NCBI GenBank assembly: GCA_016720935.1
Contig: JADKJP010000004.1
Coordinates: forward strand, 62,001 to 126,000
DNA: 64,000 bases
Origin: Bacteroidota bacterium
GTDB taxonomy: Bacteria; Bacteroidota; Bacteroidia; AKYH767-A; 2013-40CM-41-45
Direction: 5' to 3'
Part shown: positions 9,001 to 17,146 of the stretch, piece by piece
Layout of the letters: each line of letters opens with the position of its first letter
Numbering within the stretch: the stretch's first letter is position 1
Notes under the pieces: generated by a model
What the model saw: only the letters and a program-made list of their open reading frames with translations
What the model was told of the DNA's origin: nothing
Databases searched by the model: none
Program-made: the position numbers and the translations under genes

Positions 9001-11122
9001 AACCTCAGTAACACCTGGCGTGAGTATTTCAGCAAATCCAGGAGCAACAATTTGCCAGGGAACCAGTGTTACTTTCACCGCCACTCCGACAAATGGCGGA
9101 ACAACTCCGGCCTATCAATGGAAGTTGAATGGTGCAAATGTGGGAACAAACAGTAACACATATACAAATGCAGCTCTCGCCAATGGCAACACGGTTTCCT
9201 GTGTGATGACTTCAAATGCATCTTGTGTTTCTCCTGCAACAGCAACATCGAACACGGTTACAATGGTTGTCAACGCTTCGGTCACCCCATCGGTATCCAT
9301 TACTGCGAATCCAGGAACAACAATTTGTTCTGGTACGAATGTGACATTTACAGCTACTCCGGTTAATGGAGGAACAACCCCGGCCTATCAGTGGAAACTA
9401 AACGGAACCAATGTTGGCACAAACAGCAATACGTATTCAAACTCCGCATTGGCAAATGGCGATGTTGTTTCTTGTGAACTCACTACCAATGCTTCCTGTG
9501 CAACAGTGTTAAAAGCAAATTCAAACACGCTGGCTATGGTGATTTCTACAGGAACCACTCCTGCAGTGAGTATTTCTTCCATTCCTTCTACAGCAGTTTG
9601 TCCGGGTACTACCATCACTTTTACAGCAACTCCGACAAACGGAGGAACAACTCCCGCTTACCAGTGGACGCTGAATGGTGTTAACGCAGGTACAAACAGT
9701 CCTGTTTTCGCAAGTAATGCATTTGTAAATGGAGATCTTGTACAATGTACCATGACCTCAAATTCTACTTGTGCATCTGTTCTAGTGGCTACGTCAAACA
9801 GCATTAATGTTGCGATCAGCGCGCTTCCTCAGCCAATTATTAATGCAGGCGGCCCGACAAGTTTCTGTCAAGGTGGTAATGTTGTGCTCACAGCTTCCTT
9901 TGCTGATGCAGCGTCCTATTCCTGGACTCCGGGAGGTGCAACTTCTGCAAGTATCACAGTTACATCAACAGGAACATATACTGTAACCGGTACGAACACG
10001 TCAGGTTGTTCCGCTGCTTCAAGTCCTGTTACTGTAACAGTGAATCCGTTGCCGGTTGTTACATTATCCGCTTTTGCCCAAGTATGTTCAACTGATGCTT
10101 CATTTGCGCTTACCGGCGGAAATCCTGCAGGAGGAACTTATAGCGGAACAGGTGTAACCGGAGGAAATTTTGATCCTGCAGTTGCCGGAATCGGAACCTT
10201 CCAGATTACTTATTCATATACAAATACTGCCGGATGTTCCAATACAGCATCAGCTTCAATCACTGTTACAAATTGTGGCGGAGGCGGTTGTACAACTGCT
10301 CCATTGCGACCAGGCTACATCAGTGGACCAGGCAATGTTGTTTGTGGTCAAACCTCAGTGACCTATTCAATTGCTCCTATAACCGGTGCAACCAGCTATA
10401 ATTGGACAGTACCTGCAAACGTTCAGATTGTTTCAAATACCGGAACATCGATCACAGTTAACTTCCTTCCAGGATTCCACGATGGCGATATCCGGGTAAC
10501 AGCAAGTAATGCATGCGGAACGAGTCCGGCACGCAGCAAGCACATTGAAACAGGCAACATGAACACTTCCAGAATTATTGGCGAAGAAAATGTATGCCCT
10601 GACCAGCTTATCCAGGTGTACAGTATTCCTGCTGTAATTGGCGCAACTTCTTACTCATGGACAGTTGGTGGTGGAGCAAGTTTTACTGCAAACCTCAACT
10701 CAATTACTGTTGACTTTACGGGAGTAACAACTGAGCATGTACTGATTCGTGTACGTGTAACGAATGCATGTGGTAACAGTCAGACCCGTTCACTGTGGGT
10801 GGAAGTGAAAGACCATTGTGACGGTGATGATCACGATCGTAAAGCCGGAACATTTAATCCATCCCAGATTCAATGTGGCATTTACCCGAATCCAGGCAAT
10901 GGACAATTTACAATTCAGGTTACATCGATGATCCAATCGAATTGCATTATCAGCTTGTACGATTTAATCGGCAATGAAGTTGTTAAGAATTCAGTTTCAC
11001 TTACAGAAGGAATCAATACCGTTGAATTCAATGCAACAAATGCAACTCCAGGCATCTATTTCCTGAAAATAGCAGTTGTTAATGGAGAAACCCAAACAAT
11101 TCGTTTGGTCATTGACAAGTAA
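6008..11122 (+). CDS. Giant surface protein: CxxCH anchor-V-like domain, 11 Ig-like repeats, T9SS domain
   Basis: The 1704-aa protein begins with a signal peptide (residues 1-~23). Next comes a choice-of-anchor V-like domain with the motif GAPGETTCTSCHGD; C40, C43 and H44 form a CxxCH, the haem c attachment signature. After one PKD-like unit (~190-270) there are eleven tandem Ig-like units of ~91 aa (~274-1273). Each carries TIC.GTSVTFTATP, PSYQWKLNG, VSCVMTSN and a TATSNTLTM tail, with three cysteines. Further PKD/Ig-like blocks follow to ~1600, then a T9SS type A domain (YPNPGNGQFTIQV, DLIGNEV, TPGIYFLKI, IRLVIDK). It is presumably an adhesin or stalk on the cell surface. The repeats are very similar at DNA level, so copy number may vary between strains. 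A strong terminator follows at 11148. Confidence 0.85.
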   Translation: MKNKLTIALLLSALAFVFTSAMLSSNGRAGKTGAPGETTCTSCHGDYALNGGPGSVTIAGISGGSYIPGTTYNMSITVAQTNFPLFGLDCEVLTSANTNAGTLAITNAVETRLLAATVSGVSRQNVVQAAGGGQTLNSHTFAFNWTAPAAGTGTVTFYYTGMAADNTGDEINDYVYSGSLVLTEGGGCTTPAQPGTIAGATTVCSGSSQTYSVAAVSGATDYIWTLPGGWSGTSTTNSITATASSTSGNISVAAHNTCGTSTAQVLAVTSSASVTPGVSIAANPGTTICSGTSVTFTATPTNGGTTPSYQWKLNGANVGTNSATYTNAALANGNTVSCVMTSNANCASPTTATSNTLTMVVNAAVTPSVSIAANPGTTICAGTSVTFTATPTNGGTTPSYQWKLNGANVGTNSATYTNAALANGNTVSCVMTSNANCASPATATSNTLTMTVTPAVTPSVSIGANPGTTICAGTSVTFTATPTNGGTTPSYQWKLNGANVGTNSATYTNAALANGNTVSCVMTSNANCASPASATSNTLTMVVNAAVTPSVSIGANPGTTICAGTSVTFTATPTNGGTTPSYQWKLNGANVGTNSATYTNAALANGNTISCVMTSNANCVSAATATSNTLTIVVTTSITPTVSIAPAPGNTICAGTNVTFTATPTNGGTTPAYQWKLNGNNVGTNASTYSNSALANNDQVSCVMTSNAGCLSTPTATSNTITMVVNAAVTPSVSISANPGTTICSGTSVTFTATPTNGGTTPSYQWKLNGANVGTNSVTYTNAALANGNTISCVLTSNAGCASPTTATSNTLTMVVNASVTPAVSIAASPGTTICSGTSVTFTATPTNGGTPSYQWKLNGGNVGTNSATYTNASLASADVVSCIMTSTAACASPLTATSNSLTIVVSGTVVPAVNITANPGNTICAGTSVTFTATPVNGGTTPSYQWKLNGGNVGTNTSTYTNAALVNGDQVSCVMTSNSGCASPLTATSNVITMTLTTSVTPGVSISANPGATICQGTSVTFTATPTNGGTTPAYQWKLNGANVGTNSNTYTNAALANGNTVSCVMTSNASCVSPATATSNTVTMVVNASVTPSVSITANPGTTICSGTNVTFTATPVNGGTTPAYQWKLNGTNVGTNSNTYSNSALANGDVVSCELTTNASCATVLKANSNTLAMVISTGTTPAVSISSIPSTAVCPGTTITFTATPTNGGTTPAYQWTLNGVNAGTNSPVFASNAFVNGDLVQCTMTSNSTCASVLVATSNSINVAISALPQPIINAGGPTSFCQGGNVVLTASFADAASYSWTPGGATSASITVTSTGTYTVTGTNTSGCSAASSPVTVTVNPLPVVTLSAFAQVCSTDASFALTGGNPAGGTYSGTGVTGGNFDPAVAGIGTFQITYSYTNTAGCSNTASASITVTNCGGGGCTTAPLRPGYISGPGNVVCGQTSVTYSIAPITGATSYNWTVPANVQIVSNTGTSITVNFLPGFHDGDIRVTASNACGTSPARSKHIETGNMNTSRIIGEENVCPDQLIQVYSIPAVIGATSYSWTVGGGASFTANLNSITVDFTGVTTEHVLIRVRVTNACGNSQTRSLWVEVKDHCDGDDHDRKAGTFNPSQIQCGIYPNPGNGQFTIQVTSMIQSNCIISLYDLIGNEVVKNSVSLTEGINTVEFNATNATPGIYFLKIAVVNGETQTIRLVIDK
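6827..9825 (+). repeat. Eleven tandem ~273-bp repeats encoding Ig-like domains
   Basis: Units begin with VTP.VSI.ANPG and end with TATSNTLTMVV. The first four units are the most alike at DNA level; units 8-11 have drifted most. Unit 7 has lost one codon (NGGTPSYQ instead of NGGTTPSYQ). The reading frame is kept throughout. Confidence 0.9.
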
Positions 11123-11147
11123 ATAGAAGATTAGGAATTAAATTAAA

Positions 11148-11181
11148 AAAGGAGGCTGCTTTGAAAAAGGCAGCCTCCTTT
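11148..11181 (+). terminator. Rho-independent terminator after the 1704-aa surface protein
   Basis: A perfect 12-bp stem (AAAGGAGGCTGC / GCAGCCTCCTTT) with a 10-base loop lies 26 bases after the stop codon and is followed by TTCTTTG. Upstream A bases make it potentially bidirectional. Confidence 0.8.
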
Positions 11182-11452
11182 CTTTGTCATTTTCCAAAAT
11201 ACCTTACCAAATTTTTACCTGATATCAGGATATAACTTTTCAAAAAAACCATTCCAATAACCTCCTTTTTGGATGATTTGAACAAGTAAATAATTTTCAA
11301 AAAATATTTACTACATTTCAAGAAAATCCAAACAACAGGATCATCTATCGAAATCACTTGCAAAGTATTATTTTGCCTGATCGCCAATATTTTTAGAGGT
11401 ACCCCTAAATCAAATTCCATTTGATTCATTAATAATTGCATCATTCATTGTC

Positions 11453-11460
11453 TAAATTTG
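11453..11460 (+). promoter_or_regulatory. Candidate -7 box for the DUF4242 gene
   Basis: TAAATTTG is a perfect match to the Bacteroidota -7 consensus TAnnTTTG, 43 bases before the ATG at 11504. No TTG lies at the usual 19-21 bp upstream, so support is partial. Confidence 0.35.
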
Positions 11461-11503
11461 TTTCTATAAATTTCACCAACTCTAAACTTCTAATTAAATT
11501 ATC

Positions 11504-11776
11504 ATGCCAAAATTCGTCATCGAACGCGAAATCCCCGGAGCAGGGAAACTATCTGCCGAACAATTAAAAGCAATTTCCCAAACATCATGCGGTGTACTTA
11601 GTAAAATGGGCACTCAAATACAATGGATCCACAGTTATGTCACAGACAACAAGATTTACTGTATTTATAGCGCACCCAATGAGGAAATGGTACGCGAACA
11701 CGCAAAACAGGGTGGTTTCCCTGCCAATTCAGTGAGCAGAGTTGCTGCAATCATTGACCCGACTACCGCTGAGTAA
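11504..11776 (+). CDS. DUF4242 family small protein
   Basis: This 90-aa protein matches the DUF4242 family: it opens with MPKFVIEREIPGAG, continues through WIHSYVTDNKIYCIYSAPNEE, and ends with HAKQGGFPANSVSRVAAIIDP. Family members are small ferredoxin-like alpha/beta proteins, and one structural relative (the SCO4226 type) binds nickel; whether this one does is not shown by the sequence. There is no signal peptide, so it should be cytoplasmic. It stands alone between a terminator upstream and a 280-base gap before the cyclase gene. The start is the first ATG in frame and fits the family length. Confidence 0.8.
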   Translation: MPKFVIEREIPGAGKLSAEQLKAISQTSCGVLSKMGTQIQWIHSYVTDNKIYCIYSAPNEEMVREHAKQGGFPANSVSRVAAIIDPTTAE

Positions 11777-12056
11777 TTCATTCGATTTGCTTTTACCTGA
11801 AACTAAAAGCGGATTCCAAAATTCAAGCAGAAGAAGCTCTGTAGCTTTTAGAGCGATCGCCGAATCTATTTTCTGCATAAATTGACTTGATTATTTCGCA
11901 TGTTTTAAAATGCGAGTTAATTTTTCATGCCAAATTCGCAGCTTCCAAATTCAAAATTTTTTCCTAATTTGGTCTTCACCACTTTATTTTAAAGCTTTCA
12001 TTTGAAGCAGCTGAAACAGGAGATTACTCCCTGTAATCCTATCGATCCTCTCAATT

Positions 12057-15000
12057 ATGCATCAGATTAAAATTGTTGTATTACTGATTTTATTATCACA
12101 CACGGCAATAACTGCACAAACCGAATTCCGTTACGAACATTACACCATTTCCAATGGTCTTTCCAGTAATTTTACAAAAGCGATAGAACAAGATACTTAT
12201 GGATTAATCTGGATAGGAACAATTGACGGATTAAGTTGCTTTAATGGCTATGAGTTCACAAATTATTTAAATAAGGACAATGACACTACTTCCCTGAGCG
12301 ATAACTCAATTAATGATCTCCTGATTGACAAGGATGGAACACTATGGGTCGCGACAAATAAGGGGTTAAACAAATATCAGAGAGCTTCCAACAACTTCCG
12401 GCGTTTTCTCAGTGGAAATAATCAACTAAACAAGGAAGCATTGATGATTAATCGCATTTCCATTGGGCCGGACAGCAATTTATGGCTGGGCACAGACAAG
12501 GGTATTCGTGTTTTCAGAACTTCAGACAATTCCATCTCAATACCAAAAATAACAGACGATTCACTGCGGAAATTTATTGAGAGCGGTATCTCAGGAATTT
12601 TTGCTGATAAAAATGGGATCACATGGATTGGTTCTTCGATTCGAGGAGGCTTCCGATGCATGGATTCAAAAACATACGCACCGGTTCCATATCCTTCATG
12701 TATTCAGAAAGGTGTATTGTCAGGTTATCCCGTTAATGAGTTTTATGAGGACAGAAAAGGTGTTCTCTGGTTCATGACCGGGAATGGTTTGTATTCTTAT
12801 TCTTCGAAATCAAATTTGTTCAAAAGACACACTCGTGAAGCTGCCCCACAGGATACACTCAATTACCTGGCTACTTCTTTTCTTGAAGATCAGCAAGGTG
12901 AGCTCTGGGTCAGCATTGCATCAGGCCCACCCTTTTATACGAGTATAGCTAAAGTAAATCCGGAAACAAACGGATTTAAAATTTATCCTTATGTTGACAA
13001 TGACGACAGAGGACTTGCATGGAGCTGGGCTTCATTTATCTTTCAGGATAAAAGCGGAATTTACTGGATAGGAACAAGCAGGGGAATCGATAAAATGGAT
13101 CCTCTATGTCAGCAATTCAAATTGTACCAGCAATACACCAATTTGAAATATAGTCAATTCAACAATATCTACTCAATCGTTAAAGACTCACTGATTGTTT
13201 GGCTTGGTACTGACGGGAAAAGTCTGATCAAATATGATCTCTCCACTAATAAATTTGAAAAAATAGTACCCGATGGATTCGAAATTGATCTTGGACTCTG
13301 GGCAATGTTACAACTCAAAGACGGGAATTTATTACTTGGTTCGGGGCTTGGTGTGCATTTGTATGAAATAAAAAAGAACAGGTGTAAATTATTGGTTTCT
13401 CCACCACCACCAAAAGGCAGTGGTGATTCAGAAGTGAGTTGTATTACTCAAGGCGACAATGATGAAGTCTGGATAGGATTCAACGGAGGTGGCGTGATGC
13501 GGTATAATTTGAAAACAAAAAAACAAACGCTCTTTCGTAATGATGAATCAAATCCCAAAAGCCTTTGCAGTGATCAGGTGAATGTAATATTTAAGGATTC
13601 AAAAGGAACCATTTGGGTTGGAACTGCAGATGGTGTGAATGTTTTCGGAGGAATTTCAGGTAAAGGTCTCGATCGTTTCGACGCAAAAACCTCAACATTT
13701 ACTCACTTCAATCATCGTGAAGGTGATTCTGCTTCACTCAGCAACAACAATGTCATTTGCCTTGCTGAAGATAAAAATGGCATCCTGTGGGTAGGAACCA
13801 GAAATGGAGGGTTGAACAGATTTGAACCAACTATCGGAAAATTCAGAAGCTATACAAAAAACGAAGGGATGCCTTCCAATTTTATCACCGCGATCCAAAT
13901 CGACGATTCAAACCGTGTCTGGGCAAGCTCTTTTACAAATGGAATCGCCTGTTTGGATCCGGGCACAGGTATTATCAGGGCATTTGACATAAGTCATGGG
14001 TTGCAAAACCTACGATTTAACAGGCATGGATCATTTAAAACAGAAGATGGTGAATTACTTTTCAGTGGTGTTTCCGGATTCAATTCATTTTACCCTTCGA
14101 AATTAAAATTCAACACACAACCACCTCCAATTCTAATCACGGAAATAAAAATTAACAATGAACCTTATATTCATGACAGCGCTATCTATGATGTCAGGTA
14201 CATGAATCTGGCTTATGATCAATCAGAATTGCAATTTGATTTTGCCGCATTAAATTTTTCACAAACGAATAAAAATAAATACGCTTACAAGTTAGAAGGA
14301 TATGATAAGAGTTGGATCCTATCCGGTACCTCCCGCACAGCTAAATACACGAATCTGGATCCCGGCAACTACATTTTCAAGGTAAAAGCGTGCAACAATG
14401 ACGGAGTCTGGAATGAACAAGGGGTTTCTGTTTCAATTCACATTCACCCACCATGGTGGCGTACCTGGTGGGCATATGTATTGTATTTCCTTGTCCTGAC
14501 CGGAAGCATCTGGTACTATATCAAATGGCGGGAACGCATCCTGAAAGCCCGTCAAAAGGTATTGGAGCAAACCGTGTCAGAACGAACAGCTGATTTGGTT
14601 GCAGAAAAGAAAAAATCCGATGATCTCTTACTAAACATTCTTCCGGAAGAAGTTGCCGAAGAACTCAAAGCAAAAGGAAGTGCCGATGCTAAGCAATTCC
14701 AGGATGTAACGGTCATGTTCACCGACTTCAAAGGATTTACTCAAATTTCTGAAAAACTTTCTCCATCAGAATTAGTATCAGAAATTGATTATTGTTTTAA
14801 AGCATTTGATGCCATTATCGGCAAACACAATATTGAAAAAATAAAAACAATTGGCGACAGTTATATGTGCGCGGGAGGTCTGCCTGTAGTCAACCTAACA
14901 AACGCTGTTGATGTGGTAAGTGCGGCTCTGGAAATACAGGAATTCATGAAGCAACATCTTCTAAAAAGAAATCGTGAAGGAAAGGAACCTTTTGAAATAA

Positions 15001-15248
15001 GAATTGGCATCCACACAGGTCCTGTTGTCGCAGGGATAGTAGGTCTGAAAAAATTCGCCTATGATATCTGGGGGGATACTGTAAATATAGCCAGCCGAAT
15101 GGAATCAAGCGGTGAGGCCGGGAAGGTAAATATCAGTGGCAGCACATGGCAATTGGTCAATCACAAATTCCAATGCACACAGCGTGGGAAAATTCACGCG
15201 AAGAATAAGGGAGAGATCGAAATGTATTTTGTAGAAAAAGAAAATTAG
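12057..15248 (+). CDS. Membrane sensor with two-component-type propellers and class III adenylyl cyclase output
   Basis: The 1063-aa protein has a signal peptide (1-~21), then about twelve propeller blades of the two-component regulator type (~25-690), such as GLIWIGTIDGL, GTLWVATNKGL and GILWVGTRNGG. A Y_Y_Y domain follows (~715-795; YKLEGYDKSW, TNLDPGNYIFKVKA), then one membrane helix (~800-825), a short coiled coil and a class III cyclase domain (~870-1063). Metal-binding D890 (MFTDFKGFT) and D934 (IGDSY) are present, as are N1010 and R1014 for transition-state binding. K930 and D1003 are the pair that selects ATP over GTP, so adenylyl cyclase is predicted. The sensor half copies hybrid two-component systems, but the histidine kinase is replaced by a cyclase. 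The periplasmic ligand is unknown. Confidence 0.85.
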   Translation: MHQIKIVVLLILLSHTAITAQTEFRYEHYTISNGLSSNFTKAIEQDTYGLIWIGTIDGLSCFNGYEFTNYLNKDNDTTSLSDNSINDLLIDKDGTLWVATNKGLNKYQRASNNFRRFLSGNNQLNKEALMINRISIGPDSNLWLGTDKGIRVFRTSDNSISIPKITDDSLRKFIESGISGIFADKNGITWIGSSIRGGFRCMDSKTYAPVPYPSCIQKGVLSGYPVNEFYEDRKGVLWFMTGNGLYSYSSKSNLFKRHTREAAPQDTLNYLATSFLEDQQGELWVSIASGPPFYTSIAKVNPETNGFKIYPYVDNDDRGLAWSWASFIFQDKSGIYWIGTSRGIDKMDPLCQQFKLYQQYTNLKYSQFNNIYSIVKDSLIVWLGTDGKSLIKYDLSTNKFEKIVPDGFEIDLGLWAMLQLKDGNLLLGSGLGVHLYEIKKNRCKLLVSPPPPKGSGDSEVSCITQGDNDEVWIGFNGGGVMRYNLKTKKQTLFRNDESNPKSLCSDQVNVIFKDSKGTIWVGTADGVNVFGGISGKGLDRFDAKTSTFTHFNHREGDSASLSNNNVICLAEDKNGILWVGTRNGGLNRFEPTIGKFRSYTKNEGMPSNFITAIQIDDSNRVWASSFTNGIACLDPGTGIIRAFDISHGLQNLRFNRHGSFKTEDGELLFSGVSGFNSFYPSKLKFNTQPPPILITEIKINNEPYIHDSAIYDVRYMNLAYDQSELQFDFAALNFSQTNKNKYAYKLEGYDKSWILSGTSRTAKYTNLDPGNYIFKVKACNNDGVWNEQGVSVSIHIHPPWWRTWWAYVLYFLVLTGSIWYYIKWRERILKARQKVLEQTVSERTADLVAEKKKSDDLLLNILPEEVAEELKAKGSADAKQFQDVTVMFTDFKGFTQISEKLSPSELVSEIDYCFKAFDAIIGKHNIEKIKTIGDSYMCAGGLPVVNLTNAVDVVSAALEIQEFMKQHLLKRNREGKEPFEIRIGIHTGPVVAGIVGLKKFAYDIWGDTVNIASRMESSGEAGKVNISGSTWQLVNHKFQCTQRGKIHAKNKGEIEMYFVEKEN

Positions 15249-15285
15249 CGCTCAGCTCTTTTCAAATACAAATTTCAACTTCCGC

Positions 15286-16590
15286 TTACTTCGGATGTTT
15301 AGCATCTTCGTTTTGTGATGGGCGATCCTTTTCAGGATTTACATTCTGCTGTTTTTGTTGTGCAGGCTTTTGCCTAACCGGAGGCCGGTTTTGAGGATGT
15401 GGTACCGCACGCTGCTCCTGTTTCGGCTGCGTTGATGGTTGGCGAGGCGATTGATTTTGCTGTGGCTTTGCCTGCTGCTGCTTTTGCTGATCACGACGTG
15501 GTTGCTCAGCCGGTTGATTCAAGTCTGGTTTATTCTGTGGCTGTTGTGGCTGAACACGTTTTTGTTGTTGTGCCGGCTGATTATCCTTTTGTTGATTTTT
15601 GGGTTGCTGTGGTTGATGAATAGCAGGTTGATCACGTTTCGGTTGATTCTGTTTAGGTTGATTCTGTTTAGGTTGAATCCCCGGCTGAACCTTTTTCACC
15701 GGTTGATCCCGTCGCGGTTGCTGCGCAGGCTGTGCTTTTCCCGGCTTACTTTGATTAGGGGATTGAACATCTGAATGTCTCTCTTTGACAGGTTTCACCT
15801 CTTTCAAATCAGACACCTTCGAAGGTGCAGGCCTGTTACCGGCCGCATTATTATTTTCTATTCGTGGTCTGTACATCTGCAACTCCCCTTTGCTCATCTG
15901 CTGACCTGGCTTATTGTATTCTTTCAAGGGAACAGCATTGATCTTACTTCCTGTACGTTTTTGAACTTCCGCTCTTTCAGGTCCGGTATTATAGGTTACA
16001 TGATTTGAATTATCAATATACGTATTGTTGATCACAGTGGAATTGTTTATGATCGTCGTGGTATTCGATGAATTCACATAATAGTTATGAATGTCTCTTC
16101 GCCCAAAATCACGATCCCGAACAAATCTCCATTGATCACGGGGAACATTGTATGAGTTGCTGTAAGCAATGTTGATACTAATTCCGGGGCCAATTGGTGC
16201 CCATCCATAATACCCTTCTGATCTTCTCCATGTCACCCAACCCGGTCCCCATTCATTTCCCGGAACCCATATTGGTCCATATACAGGATCTGAATACCAA
16301 CGTCCATAGTGAAAAGGTGCCCAGCCCCAAGGATAATTGGAAACCCATGTCCAGCCAAAATCTGTGTACACCCAATAACCATTACTCCCGTAAGGAGTAA
16401 AACCGGGATCCACATTTGGAATCCAGACGTATCCATATTCAGGATTCTGAATCCAGCTTCCATACGGACTCAGGTCATCATAAAAGATCTGGAAGCTTAC
16501 AGATACTTGTGCACTTGATTTTTCGGGCATTAGCCACATTCCTGATTGAATAACAAAAAACAGGAACAATATTTTATGAAAGGATTTCAT
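15286..16590 (-). CDS. DUF6600 exported protein with Gln/Pro-rich tail
   Basis: This 434-aa protein has a signal peptide (residues 1-~27, ending SSAQ). Residues ~35-150 are rich in Trp, Tyr and Gly in the DUF6600 pattern: DDLSPYGSWIQNPEYGYVWIP, GYWVYTDFGWTWVSNYPWGW, APFHYGRWY and GPGWVTWRRSEGYYGWAPIGP. A polar linker with runs of Asn and Thr follows, and residues ~215-434 are low-complexity Gln/Pro/Lys sequence with repeats like QPKQNQPKRDQP. The family role is unknown; the tail suggests an extended cell-envelope or matrix protein. It converges with the cyclase gene (37 bases apart), and a 38-codon membrane-protein gene lies 75 bases upstream on the same strand. Confidence 0.8.
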   Translation of the reverse strand: MKSFHKILFLFFVIQSGMWLMPEKSSAQVSVSFQIFYDDLSPYGSWIQNPEYGYVWIPNVDPGFTPYGSNGYWVYTDFGWTWVSNYPWGWAPFHYGRWYSDPVYGPIWVPGNEWGPGWVTWRRSEGYYGWAPIGPGISINIAYSNSYNVPRDQWRFVRDRDFGRRDIHNYYVNSSNTTTIINNSTVINNTYIDNSNHVTYNTGPERAEVQKRTGSKINAVPLKEYNKPGQQMSKGELQMYRPRIENNNAAGNRPAPSKVSDLKEVKPVKERHSDVQSPNQSKPGKAQPAQQPRRDQPVKKVQPGIQPKQNQPKQNQPKRDQPAIHQPQQPKNQQKDNQPAQQQKRVQPQQPQNKPDLNQPAEQPRRDQQKQQQAKPQQNQSPRQPSTQPKQEQRAVPHPQNRPPVRQKPAQQKQQNVNPEKDRPSQNEDAKHPK

Positions 16591-16665
16591 GGCTTTGATG
16601 TTTTTAGAGTTGAAGAAATAAGCCTTAGAAGAAGAACAAATAGTGAGATGAATTTTAAAACTGAA

Positions 16666-16782
16666 TTATCTCTTCTTTTTGTTCAAAATAGCCCACACTC
16701 CAACCACAATTACCAGCACGGCTAAAGCGCCCCACCCATACATTGGTAATCCATAGAAATGAACCGCATTGTTTTCGTGCAT
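16666..16782 (-). CDS. Very small single-span membrane protein (38 aa)
   Basis: An ATG-started frame of 38 codons reads MHENNAVHFYGLPMYGWG, then a hydrophobic helix (ALAVLVIVVGVWAIL), then NKKKR. This is a full membrane-span design: a short polar N-terminus, a 17-20 residue helix, and a basic C-terminus that would stay in the cytoplasm. It is on the same strand as the DUF6600 gene and 75 bases upstream of it, so the two may be co-transcribed. No Shine-Dalgarno sequence is clear, which is common in this phylum. I do not recognise the family; chance occurrence cannot be ruled out. Confidence 0.45.
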   Translation of the reverse strand: MHENNAVHFYGLPMYGWGALAVLVIVVGVWAILNKKKR

Positions 16783-17146
16783 CGAAATAGTATTTCACTC
16801 ATTAATTCACCACAATCGACAAACGTTAATTGTGTTATTTATGTAAACATAAAATTCATCAACAAAATTGCCCCAATTCTCTTAATTTAACATTACACAA
16901 TTCAACAAGAATGTTACATGTTTCACACATTTTTCATTCTTAGATCCAAAAAAAATGAAAATTTACAATTGGTTCAGAAAATATTAGAAAAATGCAGGTT
17001 CAAAAAAAATCAAAATTGTCAAATCGCCATTTCAAGAAGCAAATGAAGAATGGTTAATAAAAATAAATCCGGTAAAACATTAGTGTCCTTCGCGTCTTTG
17101 CGCGAAATAAAATCACGGAAAAACGCAAAGGACACAAACTAATAAT
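16783..17146. other. 364-base AT-rich intergenic region
   Basis: No supported gene. The right end carries the inverted repeat at 17083-17135; the remainder is AT-rich sequence without clear promoter boxes. Confidence 0.45.
17083..17135. repeat. Imperfect inverted repeat downstream of arsM
   Basis: The left arm GTGTCCTTCGCGTCTTTG and the reversed right arm GTGTCCTTTGCGTTTTTC match at most positions, giving a ~22-bp imperfect hairpin starting 12 bases beyond the arsM stop codon. The sequence style (TTCGCGTCTTTGCG) is that of dispersed palindromic repeats seen in Bacteroidota intergenic DNA; it may also end arsM transcription. Confidence 0.5.

Larger units (their letters stand above)
11123..11503. 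other. 381-base intergenic region
   Basis: It holds the terminator at 11148-11181 and the -7 box at 11453-11460 for the next gene. An 85-codon minus-strand reading frame (11187-11444) has no recognisable family and AT-driven composition; it is not called. Confidence 0.5.

Noticed and set aside
11187..11444. 85-codon minus-strand open frame between the 1704-aa and DUF4242 genes
   Set aside because: No recognisable family, hydrophobic/AT-driven composition, no promoter or ribosome site, and it begins just beyond a terminator.
11895..11916. Small hairpin TCGCAT/ATGCGA before the cyclase gene as a terminator
   Set aside because: Six-bp stem with an AT loop and only a weak T run; not distinguishable from chance.
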